A DNA stretch of 42,772 nt from Butyrivibrio sp. (GTDB taxonomy: Bacteria; Bacillota; Clostridia; Lachnospirales; Lachnospiraceae): positions 1 through 42,772 of the forward strand of contig SVFZ01000092.1 of the NCBI GenBank assembly GCA_015056585.1, read 5' to 3'. Below, in pieces: positions 16,667-24,082 of this stretch. The translations under genes were made by a program, and so were the position numbers. The notes beneath the pieces were generated by a model, which was not told where the DNA came from, did no database searches, and saw only the letters and a list, made by a program, of their open reading frames with translations. Position 1 is the stretch's first letter. Each line of letters opens with the position of its first letter.

Positions 16667-16762
16667 AATATGTTCTCTTACGAAAAATATATATCAGATA
16701 ATTTAAAAAGAACCACGTCAAACCACATTTAGGAGTCAATCACTTCTGGCAATATGTCTTTC

Positions 16763-16799
16763 TTGTGTGATATTTGTGTGATATTTCTTTTGCTAATAT
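16763..16799 (+). promoter_or_regulatory. Promoter with tandem 11-bp direct repeat upstream of a small gene
   Basis: TTGTGTGATAT is present twice in perfect tandem (16763-16773 and 16774-16784). It is followed at 16791-16799 by TGCTAATAT, an extended -10. Direct repeats at one helical turn suggest a dimeric activator such as an OmpR/PhoB-type response regulator; the identity is inference. The 160-bp leader (16800-16959) holds no recognisable riboswitch or open frame. Confidence 0.5.
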
Positions 16800-16959
16800 A
16801 AATTCATGATAAGGAATTACAAAAAACATCCGATATAAAAACGGAGACAAGGTGAACACATAAGAATAATTTACATCATCTTAAATACAGGAAGAGATAT
16901 ATAAGTTGTTCGCTTTACAGATAAGATTCAGAGCAATAAAGAGAAGGAGGACAAAACAA

Positions 16960-17115
16960 ATGGGTGACATCATTTCATTTTTTGATGAGAATAGGATGCA
17001 GTACGTTTCTATACCGGTTGAAGGGGGATTGTCTTCAAGAGTAAATGACAATGATCTTGAAAGAATTGAAGCTGCTTTAATCAGATTCGCTGATGAACTA
17101 GCAATAGCAAACTAA
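16960..17115 (+). CDS. Small uncharacterised protein, 51 residues
   Basis: A short acidic protein starting MGDIISFFDENRMQYVSIP. The ribosome binding site is strong (AAGGAGG ending at 16950, 9 nt from the ATG), and an intrinsic terminator follows at 17169-17208, so the unit looks like a genuine monocistronic gene. No membrane segment, cysteine motif or known domain is seen. The second half (DNDLERIEAALIRFADELAIA) is likely one amphipathic helix. I do not recognise the family. Confidence 0.65.
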   Translation: MGDIISFFDENRMQYVSIPVEGGLSSRVNDNDLERIEAALIRFADELAIAN

Positions 17116-17168
17116 AGAAATATGGTGGGTTATTTATATTGATATAAGTAATGATTGTCATAATTAGT

Positions 17169-17208
17169 AAAACACTTCCGGAAAAAGAAATTTTCTCGGA
17201 AGCGTTTT
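17169..17208. terminator. Intrinsic terminator between convergent genes
   Basis: AAAACACTTCCG (17169-17180) pairs with CGGAAGCGTTTT (17197-17208) with one mismatch. A- and T-rich flanks on both sides let it act in both directions, serving the small gene on + and the J-domain gene on -. Confidence 0.75.
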
Positions 17209-17255
17209 ATTGTTTAAAAGAGCAATATTGGAAGTTTCTTGCAACTTAATAAAAT

Positions 17256-18302
17256 CTATCTTGGAAATCTTTTCTTGGCTTTTTCATACTGAGCATTGAT
17301 TTCCTGAAGAGAAGCTGTATCACCATCCATGTTGTCGGGATGATAGAGCTTAGCAAGAGAGCGGTATTTCTTTTCTACGCTGTCTCTGTTGTTGCATCCT
17401 GCAAAGAAGTTAAAAGAGGTTGTTTGATTGTTAACATGTTCTGAGTGATATTCGCTATCATCCTCTGAATGATAGTCATCCTCATCGCTATCATCCTTTG
17501 AATAATAGTCATCCTCATCATCCTCTTCATAGTCGGAATCATAGCCCTCGTATTCATCATCATAGTCGCTGTCATACTCATCGTCGTAGTCGTTGTTGTA
17601 ATCATCTTCATAAAAATCATTATCCCGGCTTCTTACAGACTCGTCATAAAAGTCATCATACTTATCTTTTTCCCGGAAATGTCCATATGTATCATCTTCA
17701 AATTCTTCATGATGCTTTTTAAGCCACTTTTCATAGGATTTCTCGTAGTGCCTTTTGCCGGAATCAGGGAAAAGAAAATAGTATCTGCCAAGATACTGAG
17801 AAACAATACCATTCCCGGCTATAGTCCTGACAAGATAAATCGCAATGTCCAGTACTACAATACCAAAAATAAGCAATCTGAAAGAAGAATAAGCACTGAT
17901 GCACAGGAATACACCTGCCACAGGAATGAACATTATTATCGTCAGGAAAAAGAGCGGAATATAAGCGCCTGTTCCATGATAGGAATAAACATTTTCATGC
18001 CACCAGATCTTTAATGCATCAGCAATTGCAAGCGTTGTATTATCAGACGGAACAAAAAGCGTAAAACCACCGACATTAGGAGCTAAGGAAAGAAATGCGG
18101 ATGAACCTGAAACTAAAACAATTATGTTAACAATAATCAAAATGGAAAAAGAAATACCGGTAAGCGGAAGTACACAGAAAAAGAGCTTAAGGGCTTTAAA
18201 AAAAACGGAAAAAAACCACATAAGCATCGAAAATACAGCTTTTAATATATATACAAAAAAATTTATCACCGTGTTTACGGCAATAGAAAGTAGTGAAATC
18301 AT
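17256..18302 (-). CDS. Membrane-anchored J-domain (DnaJ-like) protein
   Basis: A 348-residue protein. About four hydrophobic segments fill residues 1-170, the first immediately at the N-terminus. An extreme Asp/Glu/Tyr/Ser-rich stretch with DDEYDSDYDDEYE-type repeats follows at about 200-292. The last 50 residues are a J-domain with the HPD motif at 321-323 (YRSLAKLYHPDNMDG). J-domains stimulate Hsp70 (DnaK) ATPase, so this is probably a membrane-tethered recruiter of DnaK on the cytoplasmic face. The J-domain here is short, with its first helix poorly conserved. The start has GGGGGAG about 14 nt upstream, longer than usual. Codons in the acidic region are repetitive (GAT/GAC/TAT), a low-complexity expansion. 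Confidence 0.8.
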   Translation of the reverse strand: MISLLSIAVNTVINFFVYILKAVFSMLMWFFSVFFKALKLFFCVLPLTGISFSILIIVNIIVLVSGSSAFLSLAPNVGGFTLFVPSDNTTLAIADALKIWWHENVYSYHGTGAYIPLFFLTIIMFIPVAGVFLCISAYSSFRLLIFGIVVLDIAIYLVRTIAGNGIVSQYLGRYYFLFPDSGKRHYEKSYEKWLKKHHEEFEDDTYGHFREKDKYDDFYDESVRSRDNDFYEDDYNNDYDDEYDSDYDDEYEGYDSDYEEDDEDDYYSKDDSDEDDYHSEDDSEYHSEHVNNQTTSFNFFAGCNNRDSVEKKYRSLAKLYHPDNMDGDTASLQEINAQYEKAKKRFPR

Positions 18303-18481
18303 AGATAGAAAAAAATCTCCCCCACAGTTGTAGTTTCTGTTTGCTTGCTTGTAACTTTCTTCAGTAACCGATAATAGTCACTAATTGATTTTACTATGAA
18401 AAGGACACCTTTTAAAGCTATAATAAAGTAGTAGACAGTTAGCAGACAACTTTGCCTTTTATAAAGATGGAGGTCTTAGTT

Positions 18482-19975
18482 ATGTTACTTCAAAACCGGA
18501 TTAAACGGACAGATATGATTTCATGCATGTTGTGCAAGGATGCTCCGTGCAGCCATGCCTGTGACAAATTTGACCCCGGAGAGGCTCTAAGGAGCATATG
18601 GTTTGTCAACTCAGACGTGGCAGCACTTAGAATACCGGAGCAAAATCCCTGCCTTGGCTGTGATGCTCCATGCGAGAAAGCCTGCATAAGCAAATCAAAA
18701 GTGCCCATTAAAAATCTGATGACTAAGCTGACGGTTGATGTAAGAGATAAAGCTGAAATCATGATCCCTGAGGATGATGACAGATTAAAGTGCGATATCT
18801 GCGGAGTACAGATGGAAAATCCTTTCTTACTGTCCTCATCAGTAGTTGCTTCTACGTATGATATGTGCGCCAGAGCCTTTGAAGCCGGCTGGGCAGGCGC
18901 ATGTTTTAAAACAATCTGTTCGTTTGATATTCATGAGGCTTCACCTCGTTTTTCGGCTATAAAAGGAGACAATGGAGGTATTGTTGGCTTTAAAAATATA
19001 GAACAGCTCTCGGATCACAGCGTCGAAGAAAATATGAAAATTTTCAGGGATCTGAAAAAGAATTATCCAAGTAAATTTATTCTGGCTTCTATCATGGGCC
19101 AGAATGAAGAAGAATGGGAGCATCTGGCAAAGCTCTGCGAGGAAAATGGCGCGGATGCCATAGAGCTTAATTTTTCCTGCCCGAATATGCAGGAGGATGG
19201 TCTTGGATCTGATATCGGGCAGATTCCGGAACTGGTTGAAAAATATACAAGAGCGGCTAAAAATGGATGCACAATCCCTGTGCTGTCAAAACTGACACCA
19301 AATGTTGCAACTATGTCGCCTGCAGCGGAAGCAGCTCTTAGAGGCGGAGCAGATGGAATAGCTGCAATAAATACAATTAAAAGTGTAATCGGAGTAAGCC
19401 CTGTTTCTTTTGTTTCGGCGCCTTCTGTAAAAGGCAAATCCGCAATAGGCGGTTACAGCGGAAATGCTGTAAAACCGATTGCCCTGCGCTTTATATCTGA
19501 GCTTGGACTTAATCCTGTGCTTAAAGGAATGCATATATCCGGCATGGGCGGAATCGAAACCTGGTTAGATGCACTGGAATTTATACTGATGGGAGCAGGC
19601 TCAATCCAGGTCACTACAGCGGTTATGCAGTATGGCTACAGAATAATTGACGACCTGAAATCCGGTCTTAATTATTACCTGGCACAGATGGGCTTTGATT
19701 CTGTAAAGAGTATTATAGGAGCAGGACTTGATAGTATCAGTGAAACAACGGATACTTTGGAGAGAGACACAATTCTTTTCCCTAAATTTGACCAGGATAA
19801 GTGCACAGGCTGCGGAAGATGCGTTATATCATGCAGTGATGGAGGACATCAGGCGATATCTTTTGAAAACCGTAAGCCAAAGCTTGACGGCAGCAAGTGC
19901 GTAGGCTGTCATCTCTGCATTCTTGTGTGTCAAAATGATGCCATCAGCACGGCAAAGAAAAGAATAAGACGTTAG
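18482..19975 (+). CDS. Dihydropyrimidine-dehydrogenase-like iron-sulfur flavoprotein (PreA-related)
   Basis: A 497-residue enzyme in three parts. Residues 10-75 carry eight cysteines in two clusters (C15, C18, C23, C27 and C57, C60, C64, C68) like the N-terminal iron-sulfur domain of dihydropyrimidine dehydrogenase. Residues about 100-420 are the FMN-binding TIM barrel (IELNFSCPN, SKLTPNV, GIAAINTI, GMGGI). The end has two ferredoxin-type CxxCxxC sites (CTGCGRC, CVGCHLC). E. coli PreA lacks the first part, and full DPD has FAD and NADPH domains between part one and the barrel; these are missing. I see no cysteine in the flexible active-site loop after SCPN (GLGSDIGQ). The start at ATG 18482 uses GGAGG 8 nt upstream. 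It reduces or oxidises an unknown substrate. Confidence 0.8.
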   Translation: MLLQNRIKRTDMISCMLCKDAPCSHACDKFDPGEALRSIWFVNSDVAALRIPEQNPCLGCDAPCEKACISKSKVPIKNLMTKLTVDVRDKAEIMIPEDDDRLKCDICGVQMENPFLLSSSVVASTYDMCARAFEAGWAGACFKTICSFDIHEASPRFSAIKGDNGGIVGFKNIEQLSDHSVEENMKIFRDLKKNYPSKFILASIMGQNEEEWEHLAKLCEENGADAIELNFSCPNMQEDGLGSDIGQIPELVEKYTRAAKNGCTIPVLSKLTPNVATMSPAAEAALRGGADGIAAINTIKSVIGVSPVSFVSAPSVKGKSAIGGYSGNAVKPIALRFISELGLNPVLKGMHISGMGGIETWLDALEFILMGAGSIQVTTAVMQYGYRIIDDLKSGLNYYLAQMGFDSVKSIIGAGLDSISETTDTLERDTILFPKFDQDKCTGCGRCVISCSDGGHQAISFENRKPKLDGSKCVGCHLCILVCQNDAISTAKKRIRR

Positions 19976-19980
19976 GATTA

Positions 19981-20010
19981 TTGTAAGAAACCGCGAAGAT
20001 GTGGTATAGT
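19981..20010 (+). promoter_or_regulatory. Promoter for the CBS-domain protein gene
   Basis: TTGTAA at 19981-19986, an 18-bp spacer and TATAGT at 20005-20010 preceded by TGG, an extended -10. It lies 75 bp upstream of the next start codon. Confidence 0.65.
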
Positions 20011-20084
20011 TTAATTTGTTATTTTATGTGATTTTTGAAAACCAAGTGAAATTATCACGAATAAACAATTCCGGAGGTTATCAT

Positions 20085-21446
20085 ATGGACGAAGGCTCGC
20101 CTTCAGTCAGTATTATTATCATTTTTACAACACTTTTAATCAATATCCTTGTACATGGCTTTAGCGTTGCGATAACGCATGTCAGGCAGGAGGATGTTGA
20201 AAAAAAGGCTCAGGAAAATAAAGATAAGATTAGTGTGGGAATTTTAAAACTTATCGAGAACGATGCTGCTTTTGTCAAAAATATGCAGTTTTTGAATGTT
20301 GTTCTCAACATGATACTTGGTGGCATCTGTATCGGCGGTATCAGCATGTTCTTTATCAGAACACTTGATATCTCAGACTTTTCTTTGGGCCGGGGATTAA
20401 CATATCTGATAACCGGGTTGTGCATCGCATTACTGATAATGTGCTTTGGAATTATCATTCCAAGGAGACTGTCTTTTAGACAACCGGAGAAATGGGCATA
20501 TTTTTGTTTTTATCCTGTAAGTTTTCTGGCTACAGTTCTTTATCCGTTTACTTTTGTGGCGGATAGTATCGCTAAAGCTGTTCTTTATGTTTTCGGCGTA
20601 AGAGGAGACGATGATCCTACCGATGTTACTGAGGAAGAAATAAAGTCCATGGTAAGTGAAGGTCAGGAACAGGGCGTTTTGCAGGAAACAGAAGCTGATA
20701 TGATCACCAATATCTTTGAGTTCTCAGACAAAGAGGCCAGAGATATCATGACCAACAGAAAGGCTATGGTGGCGATTGATGCCAACATGAGTCTTAAAGA
20801 TGCTGTTAATTTCATGATGGATACCAATAATTCAAGGTTCCCTGTTTTTCTTGATGATATCGATCATATAATCGGTATCATGCATATCAGGGATGCCATG
20901 AAAAAACTTTCTGAAGAGACGGATGATAATCTGCCGATCAGAAAGATAAAAGGACTGCTTCGTCAGCCCAAGTTTGTTCCTGAGACCAGGAATATTGATT
21001 CTCTTTTCCATAGTATGCAGTCTTCCAAGACGCAGATGGTTATCATCATTGATGAATACGGTCAGACTGCGGGACTTGTTTCAATGGAGGATATTCTTGA
21101 GGAGATTGTGGGCAATATCCTTGATGAATACGATGAGGATGAGAACTATATCAAACCTACCAGAAATCCGGGCGAGTTTACTATAGAAGGTAATACTCCA
21201 CTGGAAATTTTGGAAAAGAGGTTTAAAATCTCCTTTGAGGAGAGTGAATTTGAGACGCTGAATGGTTACATAATTTCCAAACTTGACAGGATTCCTGAAC
21301 AGGATGAAGATTTTAGCGTTGTTGTTGATGGCTATAGTTTCAAGATTCTTTCTGTGAACAATCATATGATTCAGAGTGTTTTACTTAACAAGCTCCCTGA
21401 ACCGGAAGTTTCAGAGGAAGAAAAAGAATTAGAAATAGCAAAATAA
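20085..21446 (+). CDS. CNNM/HlyC-CorC family membrane protein with CBS domains
   Basis: A 453-residue protein. An N-terminal CNNM membrane domain with about four helices (residues 8-190) comes first. A paired CBS module (about 220-345, with NNSRFPVFLDDIDHIIGIMHIRD and MVIIIDEYGQTAGLVSMEDILEEIVG) and a C-terminal CorC/HlyC domain (IEGNTPLEILEKRF onward) follow. This order matches bacterial magnesium/cobalt efflux or hemolysin-C-like proteins. GGAGG at 20073-20077 sets ATG 20085; an upstream frame from 20016 has no ribosome binding site. The transported ion is inferred from the family, not shown. Confidence 0.92.
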   Translation: MDEGSPSVSIIIIFTTLLINILVHGFSVAITHVRQEDVEKKAQENKDKISVGILKLIENDAAFVKNMQFLNVVLNMILGGICIGGISMFFIRTLDISDFSLGRGLTYLITGLCIALLIMCFGIIIPRRLSFRQPEKWAYFCFYPVSFLATVLYPFTFVADSIAKAVLYVFGVRGDDDPTDVTEEEIKSMVSEGQEQGVLQETEADMITNIFEFSDKEARDIMTNRKAMVAIDANMSLKDAVNFMMDTNNSRFPVFLDDIDHIIGIMHIRDAMKKLSEETDDNLPIRKIKGLLRQPKFVPETRNIDSLFHSMQSSKTQMVIIIDEYGQTAGLVSMEDILEEIVGNILDEYDEDENYIKPTRNPGEFTIEGNTPLEILEKRFKISFEESEFETLNGYIISKLDRIPEQDEDFSVVVDGYSFKILSVNNHMIQSVLLNKLPEPEVSEEEKELEIAK

Positions 21447-21470
21447 GTTTTTATATGAAAGGAAGTTTTT

Positions 21471-22208
21471 ATGTCAGGACATTCAAAGTTTGCTAACATC
21501 AAGCACAAAAAAGAAAAGAATGATGCGGCAAAGGGAAAGATTTTTACAATCATTGGTAAGGAAATCGCTGTAGCGGTAAAAGAGGGAGGACCAAACCCTG
21601 CAAATAACTTTAAGCTTGCTACTGTAATTGCAAAGGCTAAAGCAAACAACATGCCTAACGATACTATCGAACGTGGTATCAAGAAGGCTTCAGGTGCAGA
21701 CGGAGCTGTGGATTATAAGAGCATTACTTACGAAGGATACGGCCCTGGCGGAACAGCAATCATCGTAGAGACACTTACTGATAATTCAAACAGGACTGCT
21801 GCTAACGTTAGGAGCGCATTTACAAAGGGCAACGGTAACGTTGGAACACCGGGATGCGTATCCTATATGTTTGACAACAAGGGTCAGATCCTTATCGACA
21901 AGGAAGAGTGCAGCATGTCTTCCGACGATCTTATGATGCTTGTACTTGACGCCGGTGCAGATGATTTCAATGAAGAGGATGACAGCTATGAGATTCTCAC
22001 AACACCTGAGAATTTCCAGGCAGTTGTTGAGGCTCTTAACGAGGCTAAGATCGAGACAGCTTCTGCAGAAGTTACAATGATTCCTCAGAATTATGTATCT
22101 GTTACAGATCCTGAGACAGTTAAATATCTTACAAGAATCCTTGATCTTCTTGACGAAGATGATGATGTCCAGGCTGTATACCACAACTGGGATGAGCCTG
22201 AGGAATAA
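21471..22208 (+). CDS. yebC: YebC/PmpR-family transcriptional/translation-related regulator
   Basis: A 245-residue protein with the unmistakable family opening MSGHSKFANIKHKKEKNDA and the core GPGGTAIIVETLTDNSNRT. Usual length is 240-250. Members bind DNA, and some act with ribosomes at proline stretches as translation activators. AAAGGAAG precedes ATG 21471, and the gene starts 24 bp after the CBS-protein stop, so cotranscription is possible. In many bacteria yebC sits near ruvC; it does not here. Confidence 0.97.
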   Translation: MSGHSKFANIKHKKEKNDAAKGKIFTIIGKEIAVAVKEGGPNPANNFKLATVIAKAKANNMPNDTIERGIKKASGADGAVDYKSITYEGYGPGGTAIIVETLTDNSNRTAANVRSAFTKGNGNVGTPGCVSYMFDNKGQILIDKEECSMSSDDLMMLVLDAGADDFNEEDDSYEILTTPENFQAVVEALNEAKIETASAEVTMIPQNYVSVTDPETVKYLTRILDLLDEDDDVQAVYHNWDEPEE

Positions 22209-22293
22209 TTTGAATAAGTTTTTTATTTCAGTGATATTTGTATTGCCGGATTTATTTTACTAAAAAATATACAAGACGTGGGGGAGTTCTGAA

Positions 22294-24012
22294 ATGAAAC
22301 TAAAGCGCATGTGGACATCGGTTTGCATATTCATAATGTTTATTGTATTTAATGCCGTTATGATAGTGAGCTCTGGTTTCTTTTCAGGACTTTTTCCGTC
22401 TGACAGCTTGATCCCATATACCTGCGCTGTAACGGTTTGCGGCGTTCTGGTAATGGGATTATTTACGTTTTTGCTTGGAAAAGCTGCAGATGCTGTATAT
22501 GCCGACGAGATGGCCAAAACTGTTACGGCAAAGATTTTTTATGCTCTGGCTATAACAGCAACGTTAATTGGAGGAGCATTCTACAGATTCGATATTTTGC
22601 AGAATACAACGGCTTCTCCGGCAGGGAGGCTTTCACTTTACGAAAATGCCATGGTGGGGGCCAGCGTAGCTTATGAATATGACTTCTTGTCCCTTATATA
22701 TTCCAAGCTCCTTAATGTGCTTTTGATGTTTACCGGCAACTTTATTGTATTTGCTTATTTTTTCCAGATTGTACTGTTCATGCTTTTCGTACTTCTTTCA
22801 TCGGAAGCTGTCAGAATCCTTTTGGGAAAAATGGCATCGCTGGTGTTTGCGCTGTATATCTCTTTCATGCCTGTATTTTCGGATAGCTTAAGAGAAGCAA
22901 TAATCCACACTGATGAGCTCTTTTACTGCTTGTACGGCCTGGAACTGCTTATAGTTGCCCGGTATTTAAATCTTGATTCAAGGTCAAAATATGAATCAAA
23001 GTGGTATATTATCTGGTTTGTACTGGTGGGCCTTTGCGTTGGCTTCATGACTTATATGGACGCAGGTACTCTCATTGTTATACTTCCGCTTCTTTTATCG
23101 GGGCTGTTTATTATTGGGAATGATATTGTTCTTGAACTTTTCAGGCTTGTGATAATTGTCATCAGCGGACTAACCTGTTTCTTTGCAATGATTCTGCAGG
23201 AAGGCGGACCGGAAAACTTTGACGCTGTAATTGTTCAGTGGGCCAATTATTTCTTTAAGAATATAAATACTTTCAACACATTCTGGACCTACACGAATTA
23301 CAAGAGTGTGTATCTTGTGACGTTCATAGTTATGTCCGGAATACTGGTGGGATTTTGGAAAAACAGGTTTTTTGAGAGGGTAACACCATTCCTTCTCTCA
23401 ACAATGCTTGTATTTTTTGCAATGCCTTTCTTTGGGGCGACCATGATGAACAGTCAGATTATGCTCACTATATATTTTGCCATGGTTCTTGGCTGCGTGG
23501 CATCACTGATCGTAACAAACAAAAACGAGGGAGCGCCTGTAGCTGCAGATACTCTTGACCCGGAAAAAGACAGTGAAGAAAAAGAGGATGCATCTGATGA
23601 TGCTTCTATTGCAGAAGTTGTAAAACCTGAGAATACTTCTGAAAACGAAGAAGAAACTGAACCTGCGGTTTCAGAAAATGAAGTGATTAAAAAGGCTGAA
23701 GAATTCAAAGAAGCTAAAAAAGAAGTCGAAAAAGAGGCTGAAAAAGAAACAGAAAAGGCCGGAAAAACAGAGGATTTGTCCGGCAATCAGGAAAAGCGCT
23801 ATGTGCCTGAAGGAATGGTGCTTCCGCAGGGAGCAGAAGATGAGATGGATGTATCAGCTTCAAAGATGAAGATGCCTAAGTTCGATGGCACAATTGCACT
23901 TAGCAGAAAAGAAAAAATGCTTGATAAGCCTAAAAAGAAAAATGCACAAGTCTCTACGAAGAAGGATGATTTCGATATTGCCTTCACTCCGGGAGATGAC
24001 TTTGATATTTGA
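22294..24012 (+). CDS. Polytopic membrane protein with charged cytoplasmic tail, unknown function
   Basis: A 572-residue protein. Residues 1-410 contain about eleven hydrophobic segments. Residues 415-572 are highly charged, rich in Glu, Lys and Ala (KKEVEKEAEKETEKAGK), and probably disordered. The spacing of membrane segments and an extracytoplasmic loop with YRFDILQNTT near residues 96-105 recall family GT39/83-type glycosyltransferases, but I see no clear catalytic DxE pair in the first loop, so I do not assign that function. GGGGGAG lies about 8 nt before ATG 22294. It follows yebC by 85 bp. Confidence 0.75.
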   Translation: MKLKRMWTSVCIFIMFIVFNAVMIVSSGFFSGLFPSDSLIPYTCAVTVCGVLVMGLFTFLLGKAADAVYADEMAKTVTAKIFYALAITATLIGGAFYRFDILQNTTASPAGRLSLYENAMVGASVAYEYDFLSLIYSKLLNVLLMFTGNFIVFAYFFQIVLFMLFVLLSSEAVRILLGKMASLVFALYISFMPVFSDSLREAIIHTDELFYCLYGLELLIVARYLNLDSRSKYESKWYIIWFVLVGLCVGFMTYMDAGTLIVILPLLLSGLFIIGNDIVLELFRLVIIVISGLTCFFAMILQEGGPENFDAVIVQWANYFFKNINTFNTFWTYTNYKSVYLVTFIVMSGILVGFWKNRFFERVTPFLLSTMLVFFAMPFFGATMMNSQIMLTIYFAMVLGCVASLIVTNKNEGAPVAADTLDPEKDSEEKEDASDDASIAEVVKPENTSENEEETEPAVSENEVIKKAEEFKEAKKEVEKEAEKETEKAGKTEDLSGNQEKRYVPEGMVLPQGAEDEMDVSASKMKMPKFDGTIALSRKEKMLDKPKKKNAQVSTKKDDFDIAFTPGDDFDI

Positions 24013-24046
24013 ATCCTGATGTTCAGACATAATTAAAATATCAAAG
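24000..24046. repeat. Perfect 11-bp inverted repeat across the stop codon
   Basis: CTTTGATATTT (24000-24010) is mirrored by AAATATCAAAG (24036-24046) with a 25-nt loop. It is AT-rich with no T-run after it, so it is a poor terminator. It lies directly before the protease gene's ribosome binding site. Confidence 0.6.
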
Positions 24047-24082
24047 TTGTACATTTTCAATATAAATGAAAGAGAGCAGATA

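Noticed and set aside
17375..17620. Met/Thr-rich minus-strand frame overlapping the J-domain gene
   Set aside because: It is a frame-shifted reading of the Asp/Tyr repeat region; low complexity creates long false frames.
22294..23510. GT39-type mannosyltransferase
   Set aside because: The catalytic acidic pair expected in the first outer loop is not evident, so only a membrane-protein call is made.
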